Source: Paraburkholderia sp. PREW-6R (lineage in GTDB: Bacteria; Pseudomonadota; Gammaproteobacteria; Burkholderiales; Burkholderiaceae). Taken from it: a stretch of DNA of 64,000 bases. The notes below the pieces were generated by a model, which was not told the DNA's origin, searched no databases, and saw nothing but the letters and a program-made list of their open reading frames with translations. The DNA lies in contig NZ_CP155075.1 in the NCBI RefSeq assembly GCF_039621805.1, forward strand, positions 1-64,000. Direction: 5' to 3'. The position numbers were made by a program, and so were the translations under genes. Below are positions 35,486 through 44,768 of this stretch, one piece after another. The first letter of the stretch is position 1. Every line of letters starts with the position of its first letter.

Positions 35486-37399
35486 CTAGGCCGCGCTGCG
35501 GGCGGGGGCGAGGATCACGTCGGCATCGTGCGGCTCGGGCGCGTGCAGCGCTTCCACCAGTGCCGCCCGCTGGGTCAGCACGGCCCGCTGGTTGATCGAG
35601 CCTTTATCGGTGATCTCGCCGAGATCGAGCGAGGGCGCGCGTTCCATCAGGCGCAGACGCGCGATGGTGGTGGCGCTGCCGCTTGCGTCGCGATTGAGCG
35701 TAGCGAGCAGCGCGGTGAAATACGCGCGTACGGCGGGCGCGTCGATCACCTCGCGCGCGCTCGCGGTGGCCGGAAGCTCCGCGAGAAGGCGGCAATCGTC
35801 GAGACGGGGAAATATCAGCAGCCCGACGTCGTCGCGATTCATTCCGGTCACGACGACATCCTGCACGTAGGGTGCGCCCGCGGATATCACGCGGGCGCGC
35901 ATCGGACCAACGCTGACGAAAGTCCCCGAACTCAGCTTGAAGTCTTCCGCGATGCGTCCGTCGAACAGCAGCCCGATTTCGGGTTTCGAAGGGTCGACAA
36001 AGCGCAGCGCATCGCCGCTGCAAAAATAGCCTTCGTCGTCGAACGCGGCATTCAACTCCGCGGCTTGCGCACGCCAGTATCCGGCCATCACATGCGGGCC
36101 GCGATAGCGCACCTCCAGTTTGTCTCCGACCGGCGCGAGCTTGACATCGACGCCGTGCGCGGGCAGGCCGACATAACCCGCCTGCATGACCGGCCCCGTG
36201 GTGAACATGCACGACGGCGACGTCTCGGTCATCCCAAGCCCAGCCATGATGCGGATACGTTCACCGCAGTATCGTTCGGTCACGCGTTCGAGCCGGTCCC
36301 ATGCCGCTTGCGACAACCCCGCGCCCGAGAAGAAATACAGCTTCACGCGCGAGAAAAACGTGTCGCGCAACTGTGCGTCCCGTTCAAGCGCGATTGCGAG
36401 TTCTTCCCATCCCTTCGGCACGTTGAAGTAGATGGTCGGAGCAATCTCACGCAAGTTACGCAGCGTTTCTTCGAACTTCCCGTTGACCGGTTTGCCGTCG
36501 TCGATATACAGCGTGCCGCCGTTGTACAGCGCGATGCCCAGATTATGACTGCCGCCGAAAGTGTGATTCCACGGCAGCCAGTCCACCAGCACCGGCGGCT
36601 CGCTGGCGAATGCCGGAAACGTTTCGAGCAGCATCTGCTGGTTGCTGCACAGCATGCGGTGCGTGGTCGGCACGGCTTTGGGCAGTTTGGTCGAACCGGA
36701 CGTGAAGAGAAACTTCGCAATGGAGTCGGGCTCGACGGCGGCGTGCACCGCGTCGATGTCGCCAGGCGCGTGCGCAAGCAGTGCGTCGAACGGTGTGACG
36801 AGGCGCCGCGAAGACGACGCTCGCGGTCCCTTTGCCGACACCACTTCGATATCGTGCGGAACGACCGCTTCGATGGCGGTGGCGAACTGTTCATAATCGC
36901 TGACGAACACGAGCCCCGGCGTCAACAGGTCGAAGGTGTGGCGCAGTTTGCCGAAGTCGCCGGAAGCGATCGAGTAAGCCGGAGAAATCGCCGCCGACGG
37001 TATTCCAGCCCACATCGCGCCGAGTGCCAGCTGCAGATGCTCCAGATCGTTGCCCGAAAGAATCGCCACCGGCCGTTCGACGCTGAGCTTGCGCGAGCGC
37101 AACGCCTGGCCGAGCGCGCGCGCGTTTTGCAGCGCACGCGCGTAGCTCAGGCCGAGCCACTGTCCGTCCGCGCCGCGTCGGGCGGCGAGCCACCGTTCGG
37201 GATGGTCGCGCGCGCCGCTCGCGAGGCGGTCGGTGAGCCGCCCCGGATAGTCGCCGAGCGGCTCGGCGGCGCGCAGATACCACGCGCCGTCGCGCTGCTG
37301 CACGTGCAGCGACGAAACGCCGATCGTCGTTGCACGATAGCGCTGCGCCGCACTACCCGGCGCGCGCGCAATAGCTGAATGTGTCGGCTCGGAGTGCAA
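35486..37399 (-). CDS. fcs: Feruloyl-CoA synthetase
   Basis: An adenylate-forming ligase of about 637 residues that activates ferulate (and related hydroxycinnamates) to the CoA thioester. Seen: FLFTSGSTKLPKAVPTTHRMLCSN (ATP-binding), WLPWNHTFGGSHNLGIALYNGGTLYIDDGKP, GLGMTETSPSC (acyl-adenylate site) and the C-terminal YFCSGDALRFVDPSKPEIGLLFDGRIAEDFKLSSGTFV. The open frame reaches 37444 only through a TTG. I chose the TTG at 37399 because AAGGAG lies seven bases upstream; ATG 37435 has none. It is the third gene of ech-vdh-fcs-amidohydrolase. Confidence 0.92.
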   Translation of the reverse strand: MHSEPTHSAIARAPGSAAQRYRATTIGVSSLHVQQRDGAWYLRAAEPLGDYPGRLTDRLASGARDHPERWLAARRGADGQWLGLSYARALQNARALGQALRSRKLSVERPVAILSGNDLEHLQLALGAMWAGIPSAAISPAYSIASGDFGKLRHTFDLLTPGLVFVSDYEQFATAIEAVVPHDIEVVSAKGPRASSSRRLVTPFDALLAHAPGDIDAVHAAVEPDSIAKFLFTSGSTKLPKAVPTTHRMLCSNQQMLLETFPAFASEPPVLVDWLPWNHTFGGSHNLGIALYNGGTLYIDDGKPVNGKFEETLRNLREIAPTIYFNVPKGWEELAIALERDAQLRDTFFSRVKLYFFSGAGLSQAAWDRLERVTERYCGERIRIMAGLGMTETSPSCMFTTGPVMQAGYVGLPAHGVDVKLAPVGDKLEVRYRGPHVMAGYWRAQAAELNAAFDDEGYFCSGDALRFVDPSKPEIGLLFDGRIAEDFKLSSGTFVSVGPMRARVISAGAPYVQDVVVTGMNRDDVGLLIFPRLDDCRLLAELPATASAREVIDAPAVRAYFTALLATLNRDASGSATTIARLRLMERAPSLDLGEITDKGSINQRAVLTQRAALVEALHAPEPHDADVILAPARSAA

Positions 37400-37516
37400 A
37401 GCCTGTCTCCTTGTCGAGGTATCCGCGCGCCGCATGCCGGTCAATTGCGGCTGGACGCGCGGCCCTCATCCTTTTCTCGGCAAAACGTAGGACTGGCGCG
37501 ATCGGATGAGATCAGG

Positions 37517-38968
37517 TCAGATCGGATAGTGTCGCGCTCCGGTCTGCACGGTGATCCAGCGCAGGTCGGTGAATTCGGCGATCGAAGCCTTGCTCCCGAA
37601 GCGGCCATAACCGCTTTGCTTGACGCCGCCGAACGGCATCTGCGCTTCGTCGTGCACGGTCGGACCGTTGATGTGGCAGATGCCCGATTCAATGCGTTTG
37701 GCCACTTGCAGCGCACGCGCCACGTCGCGGCTGAACACGGCTGCGGACAAGCCGTAATCGCTGTCGTTGGCCACGCGGATCGCTTCTTCGTCGCTGTCCA
37801 CACGCTGAACCGTGACTACGGGGCCGAACGATTCCTCGGCGTAGAGTTTCATCTCGCGCGTCACGCCGTCAACGATGGCGGGCTGCATGACCGCGCCCTC
37901 CACCTGGCAGCCGAGCGGCAGTGTCGCGCCTTTCGCGCGCGCGTCTTCGACCAGCGCGGCGATGCGTTCTCCCGCCTTGACGCTTTCGAGCACACCGAGG
38001 ATCGAATCGGCGGCGGCTGGATCGCCGGCCTTCAACGTGCGGGCCTTCGCCGCGAGCTTGTCGATCAGCGCATCGGCGATTTTCCGGTCGACGATCAGCC
38101 GCTCGGTCGACATGCAGATCTGCCCCTGGTTGAAGAAAGCGCCGAACGCGATTGCGTCCACGGCCGCGTCGAGATCGGCGTCGTCCAGCACGATGACCGG
38201 TGCCTTGCCGCCGAGTTCGAGCAATGCCGGCTTCAGATGCTGCGCCGCAAGCTGCGCGACGATTCTGCCGACCCGTGTCGAGCCGGTGAAGTTGACCCGC
38301 CGCACGGCGGGATGCGCGATGAGCCGCTCGACGATAGCGGGCGCATCCTGCGCGGAATGGGTGACGACGTTCACGACGCCGTCACCGAGACCGGCCTCCT
38401 GCAACACGCTGCCGATCAACCGATGCACACCCGGACACCCTTCAGATGCCTTGAGCACGACCGTGTTGCCGCACGCGAGCGGCATGGCGATTGCGCGCGT
38501 GCCGAGGATCACCGGCGCGTTCCACGGCGCCATGCCGAGCACGACGCCGCACGGCTGACGCACGGCCATCGCGAGGCTGCCGGGCACGTCGGACGGAATC
38601 ACCGCGCCGTCGATCTGCGTGGTCATGGCGGCGGCCTCGCGCAGCATGTTGGCCGCGAGCATCACGTTAAAGCCGTACCAGTTTGGCATCGCGCCGGTTT
38701 CGGCGACGCCGGTCGCGATGAACTCGGGTGTGCGCGCATCCATCAGATCGGCGGCCGCAAGCAGGCGTTTGCGGCGCTCGGTTGGACCCAGCGCGGACCA
38801 GCCCGGGAACGCTGCGGCTGCGGCCGCCACTGCGGCGTCGGCGTCTTCGCGCGTCGCAGCGGCGGCGCGTGAGGCTGGCTTGCCCGAGGCCGGATTGATC
38901 CGCTCGAAGGTCTTGCCGTCCGACGCGCTGCGGCTTTCACCGCCGATCAATAGAGTGACTTCGTCCAT
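37517..38968 (-). CDS. vdh: Vanillin dehydrogenase (aldehyde dehydrogenase)
   Basis: A 483-residue NAD+-dependent aldehyde dehydrogenase that oxidises vanillin to vanillate. Hallmarks: GMAPWNAPVILGTRAIAMPLACGN, RRVNFTGSTRVGRIVAQ, the base in LELGGKAPVIVLDDADL and the catalytic cysteine in NQGQICMSTERLIVD. The GQICMSTER stretch is characteristic of the vanillin/salicylaldehyde dehydrogenase group. It lies between ech and fcs in the ferulate operon: 24 bases from ech and about 120 from the fcs start. GAGGAGA precedes its start. Salicylaldehyde or benzaldehyde activity would be the alternative reading. Confidence 0.92.
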   Translation of the reverse strand: MDEVTLLIGGESRSASDGKTFERINPASGKPASRAAAATREDADAAVAAAAAAFPGWSALGPTERRKRLLAAADLMDARTPEFIATGVAETGAMPNWYGFNVMLAANMLREAAAMTTQIDGAVIPSDVPGSLAMAVRQPCGVVLGMAPWNAPVILGTRAIAMPLACGNTVVLKASEGCPGVHRLIGSVLQEAGLGDGVVNVVTHSAQDAPAIVERLIAHPAVRRVNFTGSTRVGRIVAQLAAQHLKPALLELGGKAPVIVLDDADLDAAVDAIAFGAFFNQGQICMSTERLIVDRKIADALIDKLAAKARTLKAGDPAAADSILGVLESVKAGERIAALVEDARAKGATLPLGCQVEGAVMQPAIVDGVTREMKLYAEESFGPVVTVQRVDSDEEAIRVANDSDYGLSAAVFSRDVARALQVAKRIESGICHINGPTVHDEAQMPFGGVKQSGYGRFGSKASIAEFTDLRWITVQTGARHYPI

Positions 38969-38992
38969 GTCGTGTCTCCTCGCTCTTTACGT

Positions 38993-39820
38993 TCAGCGCT
39001 TGTAGCTCTGAAGCCCCGGCTTGATGGCCTTGTCATCAAGGAACTGCTTGAGACCCTGCTCACGGCCGCCTTCAGGGTCGCGGTGCTGCGCCTGGTCGAG
39101 TTTCGCGTACAGATAATCTTCGTTCTGATCCCACGTCAATTCGCGGCTGCGCTTGAAGCCGTGCTTCGCCGCGCGCAGCACCACCGGATTTTTCTCCAGC
39201 AGTTTGGCCGCGAGCGCGCGGGTTTCTTCGCGCAACTGGGCACGCGGCACGCTCTTGTTGACGAGGCCCATCTGCGCCGCCTGCTGACCCGTGAAGGTTT
39301 CGCCCGTCATGATGTAATAAAGCGCCTGGCGATGCCCGACGGTATCGGCCATTGCCTTGCTGACCAGATTGCCCGGCGGAATGCCCCAGTTGATTTCCGA
39401 CAGACCGAACGTGGCCTCGTCGGCGGCAATGGCCAGATCGCACGCCACCAGCGGCGAGAAGCCGCCGCCGAAGCACCAGCCGTTGACCATCGCGATGGTG
39501 GGCTTGGCATACATGCGCAGCAACTGCCACTGCCAGCGCGAAGCGTCGCGGCGGATCTTTTCCTGCAGGATTTCGGGGCCGGCGTCGACTTCGCGGAAAT
39601 AGTCTTTCAGGTCCATGCCGGCGGTCCATGCATCGCCCTCGCCCGTCAGGACGAGAACCTGCGCGTTCGCATCCAGTTCAAGCGTTTCAAGGACGTCGAT
39701 CATTTCCTTGTTCAGCGTCGGGCTCATTGCATTGCGTTTCTCGGGGCGGTTGAACGCAACCCACGCAATGCCGTCCTCGATTTGCACCTTGACGGTTTTC
39801 CAGCGACCTTCGTTACTCAT
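38993..39820 (-). CDS. ech: Feruloyl-CoA hydratase/lyase
   Basis: A 275-residue enoyl-CoA hydratase/isomerase-fold enzyme that hydrates feruloyl-CoA and cleaves it to vanillin and acetyl-CoA. Distinctive segments: VAFNRPEKRNAMSPTLNKEMIDVLETLE, GEGDAWTAGMDLKDYFREVD (oxyanion-hole side), VNGWCFGGGFSPLVACDLAIAADEATFGLSEINWGIPPGN with the catalytic glutamate, and HGFKRSRELTWDQNEDYLYAKLDQAQHRDPEGGREQG, typical of the p-hydroxycinnamoyl-CoA lyase group. It is the first gene of the operon and lies 166 bases from the divergent MarR gene, with a palindromic operator between them. GGAG precedes the start. Confidence 0.95.
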   Translation of the reverse strand: MSNEGRWKTVKVQIEDGIAWVAFNRPEKRNAMSPTLNKEMIDVLETLELDANAQVLVLTGEGDAWTAGMDLKDYFREVDAGPEILQEKIRRDASRWQWQLLRMYAKPTIAMVNGWCFGGGFSPLVACDLAIAADEATFGLSEINWGIPPGNLVSKAMADTVGHRQALYYIMTGETFTGQQAAQMGLVNKSVPRAQLREETRALAAKLLEKNPVVLRAAKHGFKRSRELTWDQNEDYLYAKLDQAQHRDPEGGREQGLKQFLDDKAIKPGLQSYKR

Positions 39821-39871
39821 CTGCTTTCTCCGGGAACGTCGACCGCAACTGCGGTCCCACGCAACGATTTA

Positions 39872-39890
39872 ATATCAGGCTTCCTGATAT
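39872..39890. promoter_or_regulatory. Palindromic MarR operator between ech and the MarR gene
   Basis: A perfect 8-3-8 inverted repeat, ATATCAGG - CTT - CCTGATAT. It lies 52 bases upstream of the ech start and 97 bases upstream of the MarR gene, which suits a MarR dimer blocking the ech promoter. Confidence 0.8.
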
Positions 39891-39986
39891 GTAAAGCGGA
39901 ACCCGGCGATCCTGGTGCAAACCCCTAGCGGCCGGAACGGGGCACGCGCACGCTAAGATGCGGGCTGGACCGATCCCTCGCCGCCC

Positions 39987-40460
39987 ATGAGCAAAAATCC
40001 GAATTCGCCTGTCAAATCCGCCGCCGCACCGCGTAGCCGTCGTTCCGGTCTGCGGTTGACTTATGTGATCGGCAGTCTCGACCGCGCGCTGCGGCGCCGG
40101 ATGAGCGACGTGCTTGCGCCGCTCGGTTTGACGCTCGCGCAGTTCACTGCGCTCTCCGTGCTCGAGACACGAGGTCAGGCCTCCAACGCGCAGCTTGCCG
40201 AGCGGTCGTTCATTACGCCGCAATCCGCCAACGAAGTGATGAATGCGATGGCGAGCCGCGGCTGGGTCAGTCGTGAGCCAGACCCGATGCACGGGCGGAT
40301 CGTGCTGCTGCAATTGACGGAGCAGGGGCGCGCAGTGTTACGGAAAGGCGAGCAGGCGGTACTCGCGATCGAGCGCCAGATGACGGAGGGCGTCGATGCC
40401 GACGCCGCTGCCGCCTTGCAGGAGCAACTCGAAACGTTCGTGCGCAATCTGCGCGGCTGA
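39987..40460 (+). CDS. MarR-family repressor of the ferulate operon
   Basis: A 157-residue winged-helix protein. A MarR core follows the basic start: LRLTYVIGSLDRALRRRMSDVLAPLGLTLAQFTALSVLETRGQASNAQLAERSFITPQSANEVMNAMASRGWVSREPDPMHGRIVLLQLTEQG. The recognition helix is ITPQSANEVMNAM, and the wing spans the DPMHGR segment. Divergent position to ech-vdh-fcs fits the known ferulate repressors of the MarR type (FerC/FerR), which release DNA when feruloyl-CoA binds. The 8-3-8 palindrome at 39872-39890 is the expected operator. That this protein is the regulator of the ferulate operon is inferred from position. Confidence 0.9.
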   Translation: MSKNPNSPVKSAAAPRSRRSGLRLTYVIGSLDRALRRRMSDVLAPLGLTLAQFTALSVLETRGQASNAQLAERSFITPQSANEVMNAMASRGWVSREPDPMHGRIVLLQLTEQGRAVLRKGEQAVLAIERQMTEGVDADAAAALQEQLETFVRNLRG

Positions 40461-40697
40461 AGCGACGCGTCATCTGCGAATTGGCGTCGCGGGCTGCTCA
40501 TCCTTGCTGACCTGGTGGATCGCCGGGTCGTGGCGCAAGCGGGGGAGCCACAGTGCGCGCTGGCTGCGCCACGCGTGCATGCCGAACCGTCTTCATAGCT
40601 TTGACCGTGCGCGCATGTTCAGGCATGCGCGCGGCTGCTCGGCACAGTGGGTACAGACAGTAACCGCTAGAATTGCGGTTTTAGCCCGGAATGCCCC

Positions 40698-42182
40698 ATG
40701 TCTTTTGCCTCGCTTGGCCTGATCGATCCTTTGCTGCGTAATCTGCGGGATCTGAATTACCAGACTCCTACGCCGGTGCAGGCCAAAGCGATCCCTGCTG
40801 TGCTTGCGGGCAAGGACGTGCTCGCCGAGGCACAAACCGGCACAGGCAAAACGGCGGGCTTTGCGCTGCCGCTGCTGCAGCGGCTGGTGCAACGCGGCCC
40901 GGCGGTGACGAGCAACCGCGCGCGTGTTCTGGTGCTGGTGCCCACGCGCGAACTGGCCGAGCAGGTGCTGCAAAGTTTCATCGATTACGGCAAAGGTCTC
41001 GACCTGCGATTGCTGGCCGCCTACGGCGGTGTGAGCATCAACCCACAGATGATGAAGTTGCGCAAAGGCGTGGATGTACTGGTTGCCACACCGGGCCGTT
41101 TGCTCGATCTCCATCGTCAGAATGCGGTGCAGTTCGATCAGGTAGAAACGCTCGTACTGGATGAAGCAGACCGCATGCTGGATCTCGGCTTTGCCCGCGA
41201 ACTCAACGCCGTGTTTGCTGCGTTGCCCGACCAGCGCCAGACGCTGCTGTTCTCTGCCACGTTCTCCGACGAGATCCGCGCCATGGCGGCAGTCATGCTG
41301 CGCGGACCGGTCAATATCAGCGTCAGCACGCCGAATACAACCGCCGGCAAGATCAGGCAGTGGGTGGTCACGGTCGACAAAAAGAACAAGCCGGACCTCT
41401 TCATGCACCTCGTGGCGCAGAACCACTGGGAGCACGCGCTGGTGTTCGTCAAAACCCGCAACGGCGTGGATTATCTCGCGGCCGTGCTGGACGAAGCGGG
41501 CTATGCAGTCGACACGATCCACGGTGACAAACCACAACCCGCGCGGCTGCGTGCGTTGGAGCGCTTCAAGACGGGCGAAGTGCAAATGCTGGTCGCCACC
41601 GACGTGGCTGCGCGCGGTCTGGATATCGACGACCTGCCGCTGGTAATCAACGTCGATCTGCCGATCGTCGCGCAGGACTACGTGCACCGGATCGGCCGTA
41701 CGGGCCGCGCGGGCGCGAGCGGCGTCGCGGTGTCGCTCGTGTGTGCCGATGAAGCGCCGCAACTGGCCGCGATCGAAGCGCTGATCCGGCAAACGCTGCG
41801 CCGCGAAGAAGAGCCGGGTTTCGAAGCCGAACACCGCGTGCCGCAAACCAGCGCGACAGGCGAGATCATCAGGAAACCTAAAAAGCCCAAGAAGCCGAAA
41901 GCGCCGCATGCTGGCTTGAGCACCACGCAGGTACTAGGCAAAAAGCCGCACACGCAGAAGGGTGGCGCAAACCATGGCCGCGTTGCGGCACAGCGCGGTG
42001 CGACTGCGGATAAGGGTGCAAAAATGTCCGGCAATAGTCCATTTGGCACGCAAAAGCCGCGCGGCAAAGCTGCAAGTAAGCCTGTCAATCGACCCGCTGG
42101 TTCATCTGCAACTAAGCCCGCTGCGGGTTCACGAAAACCGGCTGGTAAACGCGCAGGCGGTCGCGGCAAGCAGCAGCCGTAA
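40698..42182 (+). CDS. rhlE: DEAD-box ATP-dependent RNA helicase RhlE-type
   Basis: A 494-residue helicase. All core motifs are present: FASLGLIDPLLRNL with the Q-motif, motif I AQTGTGKT, Ia PTRELAEQ, Ib VATPGRLLDL, II DEAD in VLDEADRMLDLGF, III SAT, then IV-VI including ARGLDIDDLPLVINVDLP and YVHRIGRTGRAG. The C-terminus (from about 390) is a long lysine-, glycine- and serine-rich tail, typical of RhlE proteins and used for RNA contact. It unwinds structured RNA in ribosome assembly or decay, often under cold. It is not obviously part of the flanking operons. Confidence 0.95.
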   Translation: MSFASLGLIDPLLRNLRDLNYQTPTPVQAKAIPAVLAGKDVLAEAQTGTGKTAGFALPLLQRLVQRGPAVTSNRARVLVLVPTRELAEQVLQSFIDYGKGLDLRLLAAYGGVSINPQMMKLRKGVDVLVATPGRLLDLHRQNAVQFDQVETLVLDEADRMLDLGFARELNAVFAALPDQRQTLLFSATFSDEIRAMAAVMLRGPVNISVSTPNTTAGKIRQWVVTVDKKNKPDLFMHLVAQNHWEHALVFVKTRNGVDYLAAVLDEAGYAVDTIHGDKPQPARLRALERFKTGEVQMLVATDVAARGLDIDDLPLVINVDLPIVAQDYVHRIGRTGRAGASGVAVSLVCADEAPQLAAIEALIRQTLRREEEPGFEAEHRVPQTSATGEIIRKPKKPKKPKAPHAGLSTTQVLGKKPHTQKGGANHGRVAAQRGATADKGAKMSGNSPFGTQKPRGKAASKPVNRPAGSSATKPAAGSRKPAGKRAGGRGKQQP

Positions 42183-42315
42183 TTCGTGAGCAGGCGCGAC
42201 GCGTTGCGCCGTCGCGCACGAGCAGTCCGCTGCCATGCACGGGCGATCGGATCGAACCCTACCGTTCAGGCGTACTGAGCGACCACACAGCCGCTCGCTC
42301 GCGCAGCAGCCTGCT

Positions 42316-43092
42316 TCATTGCTGCGCCTTGGCCGCCTCAAGAATCAGATCGGCGACCTCGGTGGGATGCGAAAGCAACGAAACGTGGCTCGAATCCAGC
42401 TCGATGGTATGCGCATGCATGCGTCTTGCCATGAAGCGCTCCAGATCTGGATTGATGGTGCGATCTTCCGTCGACACTGCGTACCAGGTCGGCTTGTCGT
42501 GCCACGCTGCAACCGTAGTCTTCGCCATCGTGATGGCTTTGCCGATCGGCTGCTGAACCGCGTAATACGTTTGCGCTTCGGTCTTCGGCAGATCGCCGGC
42601 GAAGTCGTTGTCGAAAGCCTGTTCGGAGAGCTTGCCGTAGCCGTCGGCTGTCCATTGCAACCCGGCCGATGCGGGCGCGGCCGGGTATTGCTTCGTCAAG
42701 GCGGGGTAGTCCTCACCGGCATCCGGTGCGCGCGCGGCGATATACACGAGACCCGTCACTTTAGGATCGTCGCCAGCCTGGCTGATGACCATGCCGCCGT
42801 ACGAATGCGCGACCAGCAGCGTCGGGCCGTCCTGCTGGGCGAGCGCACGCTTGACGGCGTCGACATCCGCATCGAGCGAAGTTGTCGGATTCTGCACGGC
42901 GGTCACGTGATAGCCCTTCGCCTGCAGCAGCGGAATCACTTTTGCCCAGCTCGACCCGTCTGCAAACAGACCATGAACCAGCACGATGTTCTTCACTGGC
43001 CCGGCAGGCGCTGCGCTGCCTTGCGCGAATGATGGAGCGCTGAACAGCGCTGTGCATGCGATGCCGGCGAGAGCAAGGGATTTCAACTTCAT
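42316..43092 (-). CDS. Exported alpha/beta hydrolase
   Basis: A 258-residue hydrolase with a signal peptide (MKLKSLALAGIACTALFSAPSFAQGSAA). The fold motifs are IVLVHGLFADGSSWAKVIPLLQAKGY, the nucleophile elbow LLVAHSYGGMVISQAGDD, and a C-terminal SSHVSLLSHPTEVADLIL with the likely His. It resembles esterase/methylesterase-like proteins such as the salicylate/plant-hormone esterase group. The substrate is unknown. It is a single unit and is convergent with rhlE. Confidence 0.87.
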   Translation of the reverse strand: MKLKSLALAGIACTALFSAPSFAQGSAAPAGPVKNIVLVHGLFADGSSWAKVIPLLQAKGYHVTAVQNPTTSLDADVDAVKRALAQQDGPTLLVAHSYGGMVISQAGDDPKVTGLVYIAARAPDAGEDYPALTKQYPAAPASAGLQWTADGYGKLSEQAFDNDFAGDLPKTEAQTYYAVQQPIGKAITMAKTTVAAWHDKPTWYAVSTEDRTINPDLERFMARRMHAHTIELDSSHVSLLSHPTEVADLILEAAKAQQ

Positions 43093-43430
43093 CAGTCATC
43101 TCCGAAAGAGGAAAGCGTGGACGTGCGAAATTCATTGGCTGTGTAAAGGCAAACACGGCCTCGGAAAAAACATTCCACGCGCGGAGAAGATATTTTTGGG
43201 CAATCAGTGCCGGTAGCCCGGACAGGATGCAATTCTGGTTCTGGGAAATCGAACAACGCTATCCCTGACAGACATCAGCGCCATCAGACCATCAGATTAG
43301 GCCGAATCCGACCCGTCGCCGCACTCTGCGTTACCGAACCGTCTCCTCGGGCCGGCGCCGGTTAAAAGGTTCGGGAAATCCCCAGTGCGTTATTCCTTGT
43401 GCGACCCGCATGCCTCAGGTACGGTATATA

Positions 43431-43451
43431 AAATAGACATAGTTTCTATTA
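43431..43451. promoter_or_regulatory. IclR half-site/operator upstream of the MFS gene
   Basis: AAATAGACAT at 43431-43440 is identical to the left arm of the IclR operator at 45623-45643. After one spacer base the right arm matches seven of ten positions. It lies 39 bases from the MFS start. Confidence 0.65.
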
Positions 43452-43489
43452 TTCAGGCGACACGAACGAGGTCGCGACAGGAGGCAGGG

Positions 43490-44722
43490 ATGAGTTTGAG
43501 ATATCAGTTGCTGGTCATGACGTGGCTATTGCAGTTCGTGAACTACCTCGACCGGGTGAGCATCTCCGTCGCGGGCCCGACCATGATGAAGGCACTCCAT
43601 CTCGACGCTGCGCAGTTCGGCTTCCTGCTCGCCGCCTTTGCGGCGGGCTACGCACTGATGCAACTGCCCGGCGGGTATCTCGCGGACCGGTTCGGCACCA
43701 AGGCGCTGCTGGTCGTCGCGCCCGCGTTGTTCTCGCTATTTACCGGACTCACGGGGCTCGCGACGTCGATGGCCGTGCTGGTTGCCGCGCGCTTCTGCTT
43801 TGGTCTGGCGGAAGGGTCATGCAACGCGGCGGTGTACAAGGCCGTCGCGGACAATTTCAGTGCGAAAGATGCGGCGAAAGCGCATTCCGTCTGGCTCTCC
43901 GCGCTCGCAATCGGTCCAGCGGTGGTCGCGCCCGTCGTCACGACGCTTCTGATGCACGGCGACTGGCGCAACGTGTTCTACGCTTTCACGTTGCCGGGCG
44001 TATTCGTCGCGTTGCTGATCTACTTCCTGATTCCGGGCAAGGCGATCGAAGGTAAGGACCGGCACCACGACAGACTGAGCCGCAGCGACCAATGGCGTCA
44101 GTTTGCCGGACGTAAAAGCACCTGGTTGCTGTTTTTCGGCTACATGACCTTCAGCATCGGCTACTGGGGCTTTCTGGGCTGGATCCCGTCCTATCTCGCG
44201 AACCAACGCCATATCGATCTGAAGTCGCTGGGCGTCGCGGCGTCGGTGCCTTATCTATTCGGCTTCCTTGGCATCGTCGTGTTCGGCTGGCTCGGCAGCG
44301 GCCCATTGCACCGCCGCCGGCCGATACTGGTGGCAGCGGGCTACATCGGCACAGGCGTTGCGCTCTACCTCGCGTACAGCGCAAACGACATCGTCGCCTG
44401 TGTGACCGGTTTGTCGGCTGCAGCGTTTCTCCTGTATGGCTGCCTTTCGCCGTACGCGGGGCTCGTCGCGCAACTGGCTCCGACCGGCGCACGCGGCGTG
44501 TTCGCCGGTGTGATCAACACGGGCGGCCAGATTGGCGGATTGTGCGCCCCGCTCGGCGTAGGCTATTTGGTCAAGGCCAGCGGCTCGTACAACAACGGCT
44601 TTCTGTTCATGATCACCGCGCTCGTGATCGGCGCGGGTTGTTTCGCCGCGCTGCAATCACGGGTGAACCGCACCGAGCCCGAATCGGACGAAGCGGCGGC
44701 CGCGTTGCAGCAGAACATATGA
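43490..44722 (+). CDS. MFS transporter of the IclR-controlled cluster
   Basis: A 410-residue transporter with about 12 hydrophobic segments. The start RYQLLVMTWLLQFVNYLDRVSISVAGPTMMKAL and the repeated FGFLLAAFAAGYALMQLPGGYLADRFGTKALL are typical of the ACS (phthalate/tartrate/galactonate anion) group. I chose the ATG at 43490, with GGAGG five bases upstream; the open frame extends to 43385 through the operator. It carries an IclR-like operator in its promoter region and precedes the convergent iclR gene. Context suggests import of the substrate of the catabolic cluster at 45718-51644. Confidence 0.9.
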   Translation: MSLRYQLLVMTWLLQFVNYLDRVSISVAGPTMMKALHLDAAQFGFLLAAFAAGYALMQLPGGYLADRFGTKALLVVAPALFSLFTGLTGLATSMAVLVAARFCFGLAEGSCNAAVYKAVADNFSAKDAAKAHSVWLSALAIGPAVVAPVVTTLLMHGDWRNVFYAFTLPGVFVALLIYFLIPGKAIEGKDRHHDRLSRSDQWRQFAGRKSTWLLFFGYMTFSIGYWGFLGWIPSYLANQRHIDLKSLGVAASVPYLFGFLGIVVFGWLGSGPLHRRRPILVAAGYIGTGVALYLAYSANDIVACVTGLSAAAFLLYGCLSPYAGLVAQLAPTGARGVFAGVINTGGQIGGLCAPLGVGYLVKASGSYNNGFLFMITALVIGAGCFAALQSRVNRTEPESDEAAAALQQNI

Positions 44723-44768
44723 GCGCGGCAAATACGGGCGCAGCAAATACGGGCGCGGCGACGCTCGG

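Noticed and set aside
35528..37378. Very long open frame on the plus strand (616 codons)
   Set aside because: It lies antisense to fcs and has an arginine-rich, motif-free translation typical of GC-rich shadow frames.
42194..42217. GC-rich hairpin between rhlE and the hydrolase gene as a terminator
   Set aside because: The stem is good (GCGCGACG / CGTCGCGC) but no T-tract follows on either strand.
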